Source: Epiperipatus broadwayi (taxonomy: Eukaryota > Onychophora > Udeonychophora > Euonychophora > Peripatidae). From it: a stretch of DNA of 64,000 nt. Location of the stretch: assembly GCA_028023455.1 (NCBI GenBank), contig JAQFVV010012416.1, positions 4,383,594 to 4,447,593 on the forward strand, read 5' to 3'. The notes below the pieces were generated by a model. That model ran no database searches and was not told the origin of the DNA. It saw only the letters and a program-made list of their open reading frames with translations. Position numbers and translations under genes: made by a program. Shown here piece by piece: positions 9,241-21,143 of the stretch; position 1 is the stretch's first letter, and every line of letters starts with the position of its first letter.

Positions 9241-11080
9241 GGCAGCCTGTCTACAACCAAGGAATTTTTAGCACCCACGACCTTTAGCCAACAACTGGTG
9301 TGATGGTTAGCAACTTTACAACTTCCTGGGAATAAGACCATAATTTAATTTTATCTATTATGATTACTTATCTTGCCTTCAAGAAAACCAAACTGATATT
9401 TCAGGATAGTATTATCAAGCAACTGAAAAGAAAAGCGGTGGTATTTCTTGATCTTAAATTCAGAAATACCCAATAAACTTGTCATGCTGTTTGGTGTGCA
9501 ACCTGTTCATGTCTATTTACCATATGAATAAATACATCCCATCATAGTTACAAAGACAAGAACATATGAAATGGACATTAAGAATTTGCCTAGCACGGCT
9601 TCTTTAATTAAGGCCTCAAAAAGAGGACAGAATCTTTTTTCAGTTATCAGAAAAATCTTTTCTGCAACAGATTTATTTTATAGCTTTATACATTTTTTTA
9701 TGCGAGATCTATTAATTTTCCATGATTGAAGAATGGACACTAGAAACAGAAGCTTAAAACGAAATTTTATTTTCACCATTTAAAAAAAAAAAAATAATAA
9801 CATTTTAGTATTATTTCAATAATTTATAGTATATTACGCATTCATATTACAAGTCTTATTCCATTTTTATTTGAAGGCAAAAGTTAAATAGTTTTTGCAG
9901 TACTGATATACAGTATATTGTCTTTAAAAAGCTTTCAATTTACGGGCAAAGACATAGATGACTTTTTCAACGATTTGATGATTATCCGCTTTAATTAAAT
10001 CCTATGTAACCTTTTTTTTAATGCGCAGGAAAGCTTCGATTAGTTCTATTTAAAGCACACCATTATTTAAAGCTAAAATCATTTATCATTTTAAAAAGTT
10101 GTTTTCTACGCTTCTAAAATAAATTTGATCTTTCCACATTTAATTTTAATTTAACTCTTTTTGCTGCCATCTGGTGGAAATTTTAATAATTTGCAAAGTT
10201 GTAAAAGTGGAAATAAATAACATATTCTAATTCTTTTTCTGCGATGTTGTTTATTTAAAATATTTTTTTAAAATTCATTTAATGTGCATGTTTTTTTTCT
10301 TCTAATCAGTCCTTATCTACAAGTCACAAGAAAATGGGATTTGAACAAATCTCTCAGAACACTTGAAATTGAGGAAGCAATCTATTCTAATTACTTCATC
10401 TGGAAGTGAGCAGACAATATTTCAAAAATTCATCTAAATGGTTTATGCGGAGCAATTAAAATAATTGGAAGAATTTTTTTTTAACTTTTTATATTAAGTT
10501 GGGAAATAAAAAGTGAAAGGAAAAAAATAAACTTAAGATCATTTGATTTAACATTTCATACATTTTCCGTTTGATTTATGTGAATATCAGCTTAATTTAC
10601 CAACTGTAAAATCATGTTTTTAAAATTCTGTATTGAGGAGACTCTTTTTAAGGTCATTTTTTAAGGAGCGGGGAAAAGGCGAACACTATATACTATCTAA
10701 ATTTTCCATTCAGTAATTCAAAATTATGAATATAAATTTATCTACTACTAGCTTTTTTAATGCAGAAACTTATTTGATAAAACTTCTGAAGTTTCCATCA
10801 TAAAAATTTTTAATTAGAAATAATTAGCAGAATATATGTATATGATCTCTATTTCGTCACATACTCACTTCAAACACATGAATAAAGAGTCTGAAAAAGG
10901 TTAAATTTCATCTAAAAGGCATATGGTGATTGAATCTACACTTTTAAATTAATGAGCTATGTGACTGTCTTTAATAAGAACAGACATATTAATCTTGAGA
11001 TGATAATATAAGGACAGTTAAAATCTTAAACTGTATCCCAAGAGATTGTAAAAAAACCTAAAAAAAAAATCACATAGAGG
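9241..11080. other. AT-rich sequence, nothing recognised
   Basis: A stretch near 9290-9345 faintly recalls a tRNA-like head, but without a usable B box. The remainder holds no feature I can support. Confidence 0.5.
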
Positions 11081-11527
11081 CAAAACTCTCCACACAGTAA
11101 GCACCACTCAGTACAAGCCAGAATAATCAATGGATGCAGGAAAGTCTGTTCATAAAATCTCTATCTAGCACCCACTCTTCCAATATACCCAGACTAGTTT
11201 ATAGGTTGTGGCTTTCATCGGTAAAAACCTTGGATCTGAGAGTACTGTATCTAGATCTTAGGATCTAATGCAACCCTCCAGAAGTTATGTTATCTTATTA
11301 GCTAACTATAAAGCTTTGAGTCCAAAATAAAAACACAATAATGTTTTCAATTCAAGCTCATTACCTTATACATTCATATAGATAGGGATTTTATGCAAAA
11401 ACCTTCCTGTATTCATTCATTACTCTGGTTTGCACTGAGCAGCCTACTGTATAGAGAGTTTTGCCTTTGTGTAAATAGCTTGTGTAAGCATAAAGAATGG
11501 TGTGATCATGTGATGTTTAGTGGTTTA
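11081..11527. mobile_element. Family I hammerhead repeat, copy with outer terminus
   Basis: It starts with CAAAACTCTCCACACAGTA, runs through the left-arm ribozyme region and spacer, then jumps to the shared tail on the right; the right-arm ribozyme is deleted. Beyond the tail it continues with TGTGTAAGCATAAAGAATGG and ends TGATGTTTAGTGGTTTA. That outer terminus is also seen near 20597, 25888, 28301 and 49430, so the full element is longer than its ribozyme arms. Confidence 0.82.
11175..11240 (-). ncRNA. Degenerate hammerhead motif, family I
   Basis: On the minus strand the core reads CCGATGA instead of CTGATGA. Stem II has lost pairing (AGC against CCT) and GAAAC reads TAAAC. The triplet GTC and the return strand of stem I remain. 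Cleavage is not expected. Confidence 0.7.
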
Positions 11528-12648
11528 AAGAAACCATATATGAGATGAGTAGATGAAATAAGTAAGTTTTCTGGTGTACATGGAGAAGAGAGGCTGTAAA
11601 TCAAAAAAAGTGGATAAAACTCAGAGAAATCTTGCAGTGGATCAATAATGGAAATGATGATAATGATATTAACTTTTAATTAAGTTTAAAGTTTGTATGA
11701 TTATTACTAATTGTTAATATATTTATTTATATGAGGATGAAAAATGATTGAATGAAAGAAATTTGGTGCTTGTAGTGTATGCATATCAAAATTTTTTCAA
11801 TATATCTTTTGTTTCATATATATATAAATATTGTAATATAATCAAAATTATAATGTTTAAAAAATGATTTTTTTTTGTTACTAATTAGAAAATAATATAG
11901 AATAAATACTTCTACAGTGAATATAACTAAATTGGAGATATCTAGGCAGAAGATCGTATCTCTATGAGGGGATGGTAAAGAATAAGCATCTAGAATAATT
12001 TTACAAAGTGCAGATAAAAGTCTACATGTTCCAGAAACAAGTGTATCTTTCTATTGATTGTTGTGTGGAAGGATATTTAATTTAATTGAACAATATATAT
12101 ATAATGACATTTATTTAAAATTATTTGAGATAATTTCATTCTCTGTAGTCAAGTTACAATCTATATTGTCTATATAAACATATTAGACCATAGATAAAGG
12201 TGGATTTCCCACTTTATTGTTTAAAGGAGGTTGCCTTGACAACAGATTGAGATTGTTGATTGTAATTAATATTGGTATTGTTTAAATGTTGATTGCTTTT
12301 ATGTATTTACATATATATGGAAATGTAAAGCATTGGATACAAATAGACATTATATTTACTAAGGTTTAACATAGTACTTTCTATTTTTGAAATTCCTAGT
12401 TGCATCAATAAAAGGCTAAATATACTAATCAGTTTGTGCAATGGTATCTATGGCAATTTATTAATATCTATGCTGTAATATTAGATTTAAAATATGGAAT
12501 AACAGAAGATATATTTTTTTTATTTTAAAGACTTTAATGGCCATGTTGATAGGAACAGTAAACTACAATTTAAAGTTTTAGAAATAATGGCATTTTCTCT
12601 ATGACACATGCTCTTACAAAAACTAATCTTGATGTTTTGTGATGATAG
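11528..12648. other. AT-rich sequence, nothing recognised
   Basis: No repeat or gene is supported. The end of this stretch (TTACAAAAACTAATC, then GATGATAG) could serve as a weak splice acceptor for the frame that follows. Confidence 0.45.
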
Positions 12649-12940
12649 CCTAGGAGGATATAATACAGGAAAATACTATCTTTTTACATTGCAAAATAAT
12701 CACATCCAAATGAACCTCAAGATAGCAATTGAAAAGGGCATATTCTCCGAGATCCAGCTTTCGGCTATAATTAACTTTTCCATCTGGGCATTGTGCTATA
12801 AGTCAGGGTTCCAGGCCGAAACCTTGAATAATATATTCAAAGCATTTTGGCAAATACTTGATAAGGAAAGGTATAGAGATATGCTCACCAATGACCCCTT
12901 CACAGCTGCGCAAACCTGGGACTCCATTGTAATTAGGTAG
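12649..12940 (+). CDS. Exon-like open frame, unrecognised protein
   Basis: About 95 codons stay open in the frame ...GGYNTGKYYLFTLQNNH... to ...FTAAQTWDSIVIR. Base composition is richer than the surroundings and third positions look coding-like. The residue mix is balanced, with Trp, Cys and charged positions (FSIWALCYKSGFQAETLNN, AFWQILDKERYRDM). A stop lies just upstream of the first ATG at 12608. An AG acceptor (GATGATAG) precedes 12649 and AG|GTAGAG near 12935 could be a donor. I do not recognise the family. It may be a host exon, or a fragment of a mobile element; the lack of neighbouring exons keeps confidence low. Confidence 0.35.
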
Positions 12941-14930
<1,990 letters not shown>

Positions 14931-14932
<2 letters not shown>

Positions 14933-14952
14933 TTATTATTATTATTATTATT
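14931..14952. repeat. Short ATT array at the LINE truncation point
   Basis: About seven ATT units lie exactly where the LINE homology stops. With the large array on the other side, the LINE fragment is bracketed by the same triplet, as if inserted into an ATT microsatellite or joined through it. Confidence 0.8.
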
Positions 14953-15094
14953 CATCATTATGGACTGGATTATAATTGATGATAATGAAAAACTTTTTAT
15001 TTCTATTTAATTACTTTATTATATATTAATGTTTTTTTATTTTATTTGCACATGTACTTTTGTTAAGCTCCATGCGTGATTAAATTAAATTAAA
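14953..15094. other. AT-rich spacer
   Basis: No feature is supported apart from AAATT-type short repeats near 15080. Confidence 0.5.
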
Positions 15095-15147
15095 TTAAAA
15101 TTATTATTATTATTATTATTATTGTTGTTGTTGTTGTTAGTTATTGT

Positions 15148-15182
<35 letters not shown>

Positions 15183-15213
15183 CTGCTGCTGTTGCTATTA
15201 TTATTATTATTGA
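15095..15213. repeat. Compound ATT/GTT/GCT microsatellite
   Basis: The tract changes from ATT to GTT to mixed GTT/GCT and back to ATT, keeping the triplet period throughout. It is a second triplet array 1.1 kb from the (ATT)153 array. Confidence 0.9.
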
Positions 15214-15470
15214 TCATTAATTAAAAACTGGAGAAACAAGATTATATTTTATACATGGAAAATATACAAAATAATATTTGTAATGAACCAAATTAGTTTT
15301 GGGATATTATGAAAGACCATTTAAAAACCTACAACGCAGTAACTACAGATATTAAACTTGATAAATTCATGGAATATTTCTCTTCTCAAAAGAACCACCC
15401 TGATAGAAATTCACATAAATATCCTTTTATGGATAATGAAACAGTAAGATTCGTATTCGAATCTTAAGTT
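15214..15470 (+). pseudogene. Possible LINE linker fragment between endonuclease and RT
   Basis: The plus strand reads NIQNNICNEPN, a stop, FWDIMKDHLKTYNAVTTDI, KLDKFMEYFSSQKN and so on to a stop near 15466. An FW-x-hydrophobic block followed by a K-hydrophobic-x-x-hydrophobic-F block resembles the stretch that precedes the reverse transcriptase fingers in jockey- and I-like LINEs. The fingers of such a LINE appear in the same orientation at 18045, so the two may be one element split by inserted sequence. The match is weak. Confidence 0.4.
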
Positions 15471-16940
15471 TCACCTTTTTCTATCGTTTCTCACTCGCTG
15501 GTCTATCCTACCCAAATTTAAACTTTTTGGTATCGAATTGTGTGTGTAGCAACATTAAAAATGTATAGATATATGTATAATTCACCATAAACACGCACAC
15601 ATTTTGATCTCAAATTTAAGGCAATAAATAAAGATAAATAATATAATTTAGATTTCTTCTTTTAGTTATATAAAAATATATAATTTTAATCATTTATTTT
15701 GAATTGTAAAATTCGTTAGTTATTGCTTTGTTTAAATTTCATTTAGTAATAATTTTAGAAATGGATTGTAATATTTAATTAAAAGTAAAAATAATTGTAT
15801 GTTCCCTTTTTGTCTTTGAAATTTTAAAAGCATCGGTCGGTGAGAGATAATAGATTAATTAAAAAGAAAAATTCCCTAAAATGTAATTATAAAATTTAAA
15901 TGTAAAATCTAAACGTAAACAATAGAAAGGCAGCCTTCTCTATAATTAGAATTAACAAAAAAAAGCATTGATTATCCTCAGGGCAAATTAAGTGGAATCC
16001 AAAAATAAACTATGACAAAAATGTGAAAGATAAGATCTAAGAAAAGAGGCCATCTTAGACTTGCTAGAAACGGACACTTTAACTTTAGCTGTACTCTCGA
16101 TAAGTTGAGAGTCTCCAAGATATTAAATAAATTTTCCTGCCATGGTATGATTAAGTAAAAGCGCCCAGACTATTCTCCGCCCGGAGATGGCCTATCAGAT
16201 GCCAAACCTTCCATTGCCCTTCATAAATTCAACCACGAAGATCTGCTGCCTAAAATAATTTGAAAGCTGCTGCTGTTAAATTACACGAATCATCCAAATG
16301 TTGTAAAGAACTGCTAATGCTAGACTCATGAACAATTTGCTACTGATCACAGAATCGGAAAACTTCTCATAAACAGGTACCTGTGTCCAAATTCTATAGA
16401 GTACTCTACTAATATCCCATTATAGCTTATTCATTCTTTATCTAACTTATAAACTGTAAATTCTCATTTGTAAAACTAAAATTAATTATTAAATTTTTTT
16501 AATGTAAGTTCTTTAATAGTCTAGCCTGCCTAACTCTAACTTTCTTGGGTGTGTATTTCTAAAATGTACATTTTATTATATAATTATCGCATGCTCATAA
16601 TTTTCTAAGTTTAAATCTATGATTGCTTGAAACAGTGGATGCGTGTCAAATTTTCATTAATATTTACTTTCATAAATAACTTAATTTCATATAAATCGAC
16701 ACGCATTCAATGCTTCATTTATTGTAATGCAGGGGTCTACTACTTAGAAAATGGCTGGCGTATTAGTTGTAATAATCACCCAGTTTACATATGTTTTATA
16801 TTTATTAAATCTTGATTAATAATTCCATAAAATGGCATTTCTTTGAGAGTCACCAACGTTCTTTATTAAATGTTGATAATGTAGAGTCGAGTTAGAAAAT
16901 ATATTTAAATCTTGCCAGAATCGTCTATACATTATACATA
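15471..16940. other. Unassigned sequence with a small inverted repeat
   Basis: The part 16050-16330 is more mixed in base content than its surroundings (CCGCCCGGAGATGGCC and similar) but has no long frame. At 16637-16706 ATGCGTGTC and GACACGCAT form a 9-bp inverted pair about 50 bp apart. I recognise no family. Confidence 0.45.
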
Positions 16941-17235
16941 TGTTTTGTTTTAGAGACACGATGACCCATTCCAAGCCTTGAATATTCCAGATTCAATAGG
17001 GTTGAAATTAACCTTAGTCATCCTACACAAGCGGACATAATAAATGCTCCCATAGGGCTTGATGAAAGTCACGCAGCCAGCAGGCAATCGCGGCATGAAC
17101 CGCTTGTCCCTGGTTATGCTTATGTGACACCTTACCTCTTTGGGCTGATGGCAAATGCCAGCCCGTCATTCTTATAAACTCATTCATGGCTTTGCAGTTT
17201 CAATATACTGCCATTCCATATCGTCTTTCTAAAAC
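16941..17235. other. GC-rich island of unknown identity
   Basis: Words such as AGCCAGCAGGCAATCGCGGC and ATGAACCGCTTGTCCC stand out from AT-rich flanks, with several CpGs. There is no long frame on either strand. A conserved SINE core (cephalopods have a known Ceph-SINE core domain) or an old regulatory element are possibilities I cannot test here. Confidence 0.35.
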
Positions 17236-17837
17236 ATACCACGTGTTTTTTTAACTAATTTTATTATTCTATGTATCACTCCGTCCCTGCATTATCTTCA
17301 TAATTCACTCTCAAATAAGTGTTAGCCCTTAGTTATTAGTAAATATCTTTAATTAAATAAATATATGTCCACCGCTACTATTATAAATCTTATTTTAGAC
17401 TCTTGCATTGCAAAGTAATAAATCCCTAAAGGTATACCTTAGAAATACTTGCTCAAGAATTTTAGGTAGCTAGATTATGTCATTAAATAAATGTATTTCT
17501 TTTTGTAAACATGAACAGTGTCGGAAGTACTGCTACTGAGATCTTAAATAAAAAGTATTATTGATAAAATGATTTCACATAAATGTTACTAAATAAATAA
17601 ATGTATTTCTTGAATAAAAGTATCGAAAAAATTCCGTTACTCAATTTAAATATTATCAAATATTATTAGTAAATAATTTATTAAAATGTTTCAATAAATA
17701 ATTTCAAACTATACGTCTGCAGTTACGTTTTATTTATTCGATACCCATCCAATATGTTTCCTCGATTTGTAAATATAAGTGTTTAATTAGTATTAGTGTA
17801 AGATTAATGTTCTGATTGGTTAACTCGAAATAAAATC
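17236..17837. other. AT-rich sequence, nothing recognised
   Basis: ATTAAATAAATGTATTTCTT-like words recur near 17485 and 17590, a minor duplication. Nothing else is supported. Confidence 0.45.
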
Positions 17838-18044
17838 ATGAATCTCTTGCATACCCTGACCACTGTGCCTAAAGAAATATTTACTAATGTCATATCAGAT
17901 GCGTTGTTTCATAGATTGTATTGTGGAACCGATGTTCGAGCTCAGTACTACGGGTGGCTTCACTACCTCGATGGTGCTGCCGTTCTGTGTGGTGGTCGAA
18001 TTCTGCACTATGTAAACAAATCACATGTTTTCTGCCGTTACAAT
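17838..18044 (+). other. Short mixed-composition open stretch
   Basis: The frame from the ATG at 17838 (MNLLHTLTTVPKEIF, then RLYCGTDVRAQYYGWLHYL, then GGRILHYVNKSHVF) runs into the reverse transcriptase fragment that follows. The part 17920-18010 is GC-richer than its flanks. No family is recognised; it may be inserted sequence, a LINE part or an exon relic. Confidence 0.3.
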
Positions 18045-18352
18045 AATCTTTTAAAAAATTATAATATAATAGACATAAATAATATAAATGCTGGAGAAAT
18101 CATAAATACTATTAGATATTTGAAAAATAAAAGAAGTATTGCCAATGATAATATACCAGTATTCATTTACAAGGTTGTATAGAATATTAACACCTGCATT
18201 AGTACAAATATTCAACCTAATATTAAAAACATCAATCTCAAAAAATAATTCCAATTTATAAATCAGGAAATAAATCAGATCCTGCAAATATCAGACGGAT
18301 TACTCTTCTATCAGTATATGCAAACTATTTGAAAAAATAATTTATTATAGAA
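18045..18352 (+). pseudogene. LINE reverse transcriptase fingers, truncated and frameshifted
   Basis: The plus strand gives NAGEIINTIRYLKNKRSIAN, DNIPVFIYKVV, a stop, then in a second frame RILTPALVQIFNLILKTSIS, and in a third KKIIPIYKSGNKSDPANIRR followed by ITLLSVYANYLKK. This matches the start of non-LTR reverse transcriptases: a K-hydrophobic-KNxKSxGxDxIP block, then IxPIYKSGxKxDPxNYRPITLL. A family I hammerhead repeat cuts it off at about 18355, so palm and C-terminus are absent. Confidence 0.75.
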
Positions 18353-18359
18353 TCATACA

Positions 18360-18628
18360 CCAATGGATGCAAGAAGGATTGTGCATAAAATCCTATCTAG
18401 TGCCTACTCATTCACTATTCTCAGATGAGTTTTTCAGTGAGGAGCTTTGGATCTGAGAACCCTGCATCCATCCAAAGATCTAGATGCAGTGCTCTCGGAT
18501 CCAAGGCTTCTCACTGAGAAACTAAGTGGATGAGTAGACACTATATAGGGATTTTATGCACCAATTCTTCCTGCATTCATTGATTACTAAGGCTTGCCCT
18601 GTGTGGAACTACTGTATGGAGAGTTTGA
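18360..18628. mobile_element. Family I hammerhead repeat, both ribozymes deleted
   Basis: It runs from CAATGGATGCAAGAAGGATT to CTGTATGGAGAGTTTGACA with the usual spacer words (GATCTAGATGCAGTGCTCTC). In the left arm the segment between CACTGA and the return strand of stem I is gone. In the right arm CACTGAGAAACTA shows that stem II was removed exactly, joining the two core halves. It interrupts a LINE reverse transcriptase. Confidence 0.8.
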
Positions 18629-19852
18629 CACTCTTTTAAATTTGAGCTTTCTGTAGATGGCTTTAGAGTTCAATGAATATAACTATTATTGTACTGAGAT
18701 TACTCCGTATTCTTTCTCTCACTCTTTTCATATCCTACAGACTCTAATCACTTTGCTTGATAAAAGATCCTATCATTAATATCTTTTTCCATCAGATTTC
18801 TTAAATTCTGATAATACAATTTAATATTTGTGCAATCACAGTTTCATCTTTTAATTAGACCCACAATAATTCATATTTAAAAATTTGTAATTATGGCATT
18901 TAAATTGTAGTGTTATATGTTGAATTACTTGCACCATATGACACCAGATGGCCAATCACACACAGGTTAATGTAGCATTAAAAACATCAAACTAATTCAT
19001 CTTTCTTTTTACTTTATCAGTAATTATTTTATTAAATTAGTCCATCTGACAGTTTCAATTGCCCAGCGATCTTCTTCAGAGCTTCTAACTCTATTCTGTA
19101 TTAATATTTCTAACAGTTAAATTTACTTGGAAAGATATAAATAAAGTCGGAATTTTTTAAAAAATATTTAACAATTTGACTAGAGGATGGAAATATTTTA
19201 GCATTTAGCAACATATTGTAATTCAGATTTGAATATTTTTCATCCAGTTGTTTTATAAGAAATATTGATATATAGTCAATGTAATATGAAAATACTCGAT
19301 TATTAATTAAGAATGAAATGTAGTATTCTGGAAATACAGTAACCAGCTAATAAAGTCAATCAGTACGCTATTCAATTTGTGAAAGATACAGTATTGAATA
19401 AGCTATTGTAAAGTTGCCTTGAAAATGAGAAACAGATAATTTTCTAAAAAGAATTTTATGATAAACTTGAGCATATTTTTATGGAAGATCCAGATCCCAT
19501 TAATAATATAAAGATTATCTTAAAAACACTTTAAGAAATGCATATTAATTGTTTCCAATAGAAAAATATGGCTGTTGACAGAAAGCTGTTGTCAAGACGT
19601 TAAAATCTTTTAACAAAAAAATTGCAGATAAGAAAGATTAAACAAAAAATCTTGCAAGATGTAAAATAAATAAAAGTTATATGATCGTATTTGTGATTAA
19701 TAGATTTATTTGTATAGCTGTCTCAAAATTCAATTTTAATTTATTTTTTTCGAAATGACATTTCCCCCCTCTAGTTTTAAAATACTCATATTAACTGTAT
19801 CTGGTAATGGTATAATGCAATAATAATGAATCACTTAATTTTTTAAGTTACA
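18629..19852. other. AT-rich sequence, nothing recognised
   Basis: A word near 19055 (CAGTTTCAATTGCCCAGCGA, then CTTCTTCAGAGCTTCTA) recurs near 23550 (CAGTTTCGATTGCCCAGCAA, then CTTCTTCAGAACTTCTA), so part of this stretch belongs to an unnamed dispersed repeat. No gene is seen. Confidence 0.5.
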
Positions 19853-20055
19853 CAACATAGTGGTTAGCACAGCTGCCTTACAAGCAGTTTTACTGGGGTT
19901 CGCTTCCCGGCCGACGCTTTGACACATAAAAAAAACATGTTAAAATAAGCACCTCTTTACTCTACTGCCATCTATAATAAGCTTGAGTAATCAGTGATTC
20001 CAGATTGTTATGCATTGAATGCAGGTACTCAGATTACTAATAAATAAATCAATAA
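19853..20055 (+). mobile_element. tRNA-derived SINE, most complete copy
   Basis: CATAGTGGTTAGCACAGCTG provides an A box and GGGTTCGCTTCCCGG (19896-19910) a near-canonical B box. CCGACGCTTTGACACATAAA follows, then a body (CTCTACTGCCATCTATAATA) and an AATAAATAAATCAATAAATG tail near 20040. The head is shared with the minus-strand copies at 602-697 and 24178-24246. Confidence 0.82.
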
Positions 20056-20596
20056 ATGAAATTAAATACTGGAATAATGATGAAATATTATTAATAGTGA
20101 AAAGTTATTGGTACACTCCAGCACAATACATATAATTCACTTATTGTTCAATTTTCATGATGCATTTAACTACTAGCTGTTTCCTGGATGAATTTCCATT
20201 GGCCTCCATTTCCAAAACACTTTGGCTTCACTCTTCAACCAAGAGAGTTTCTTGGCTTTGTTCAGCTACTGCTAACAATCACACTGGCTCCACACTAGAG
20301 CACTGACCTGTCACTTAAGCTTCTTTCATCTACTGCTCATTAAAATCTTCCATCAACAGTTCACTTAGTAAATCCACTGAAATGAGAAACACTTTGCTGC
20401 AGATGCTATTTATTTCTGCAGATTTGCCTCCAGAAATCCAGGATTCATGCTTGATTGTTGTCAGTCTTGTTTTTCTCTTGGTGTTTTTAATTAGTCGGTT
20501 CCACTTCTATTGTACCAACAGATATTTGTAATTAGCAAATATTTCTTGCCATTTATCAAATGCATTTTTCTTTATCACATATAACATAAATATTTC
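20056..20596. other. Unassigned sequence
   Basis: The part 20160-20520 is somewhat richer in C (CATTGGCCTCCATTTCC, CACACTGGCTCCACACTAGA) but has no long frame on either strand. No feature can be named. Confidence 0.45.
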
Positions 20597-20653
20597 ACAA
20601 ACCACTAAACATCACATGATCACCATCTCATGCTAGCACATAACTGTTAGTAG
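20597..20653. repeat. Outer terminus of the family I super-element
   Basis: CACTAAACATCACATGATCACC followed by ATGCTAGCACATAACTGTTA matches the left arm and loop of the hairpin at 28301-28392, and the reversed end at 11472-11527. It sits directly beside the ribozyme palindrome, with no counterpart on the far side. Confidence 0.7.
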
Positions 20654-20752
20654 ACAGGCAAAAACTCTCCATAGAGTAGTGCCACCTTGTGCTAACCAGA
20701 GTAATCAATGGATGCCAGAAGGCTTGTGCATAAAATACCTATTTAGTGCCTA

Positions 20753-20819
20753 CTCATCCAATATCCCCAGACTAGTTTCTGGCTTGTGGCCTTCATCAGT
20801 GAGGAGCCTTGGATCTGAG
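20753..20819 (-). ncRNA. Hammerhead ribozyme motif, family I left arm, intact
   Basis: On the minus strand: CTC-AG-ATCCAA-GGC-TCCTCA, CTGATGA, A, GGC-CACAA-GCC, A, GAAAC, TA, GTC, TGGGGA-TA-TTGGAT-GAG. Stem I pairs TCCTCA with TGGGGA (one U-G), ATCCAA with TTGGAT and CTC with GAG, with a GGC/TA internal loop between the first two. Stem II has three G-C pairs. All invariant core bases are present. Predicted cleavage lies between plus-strand positions 20770 and 20769. The base pair next to the core in stem II is A/A, which is unusual. Confidence 0.85.
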
Positions 20820-20977
20820 AGCACTACACCTAGATCTTAGGATCTAATGCAACCCTCCAGCAGCCACCTTTTATCTTTACTTCACTTCAAAACTATGAGA
20901 ATGAAATTGAAAACACAATAATATTTTCAATCTAAGCTCAATAGCTTATATAGATTCTAAGATCTAGGTGCAGTGTT

Positions 20978-21044
20978 CTCAGATCCAAGGCTCCTCACTG
21001 ATGAAGGCCACAAGCCGGAAACTAGTCTGGGGATATTGGATGAG
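20978..21044 (+). ncRNA. Hammerhead ribozyme motif, family I right arm, intact
   Basis: CTGATGA is at 20998-21004, stem II GGC/GCC at 21006-21016 around CACAA, GAA at 21018-21020, stem III AC/GT at 21021-21026, and the cleavage C at 21027. Stem I repeats the two-block pairing of the left arm. Natural type I hammerheads use a stem I internal loop contacting loop II, and both loops are present here. A and G sit in place of the usual first pair of stem II. The 6-nt ACTAGT at stem III is self-complementary, so two copies could share a longer helix. Confidence 0.85.
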
Positions 21045-21143
21045 TAGGTACTAGATAGGCATTTTATGCACAAGCCTTCTGGCATTCATTGATTACTCTG
21101 GTTAGCACAAGGTGGCACTACTATATGGAGAGTTTTTGCCTGT

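Larger units (their letters stand above)
20654..21143. mobile_element. Family I hammerhead palindrome, best-preserved copy
   Basis: The ends are inverted copies (ACAGGCAAAAACTCTCCATA on the left, its complement at the right with few changes). Each ~190-bp arm continues with GTAGTGCCAC, CAATGGATGCCAGAAGG, TTGTGCATAAAAT, the ribozyme and CCTAGATCTTAGG. A ~100-bp spacer centres on AAAACACAATAATATTTTCA. Both ribozymes keep an intact core. There is no open frame. The arms agree far better with each other than with other copies, pointing to arm correction or recent formation. Confidence 0.9.

Noticed and set aside
9285-9345. tRNA-like word GTGTGATGGTTAGCAAC as a SINE head
   Set aside because: There is no B box and no match to the SINEs elsewhere in the window.
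18360-18628. Active ribozymes in this family I copy
   Set aside because: Both arms have deletions that remove stem II or the core.
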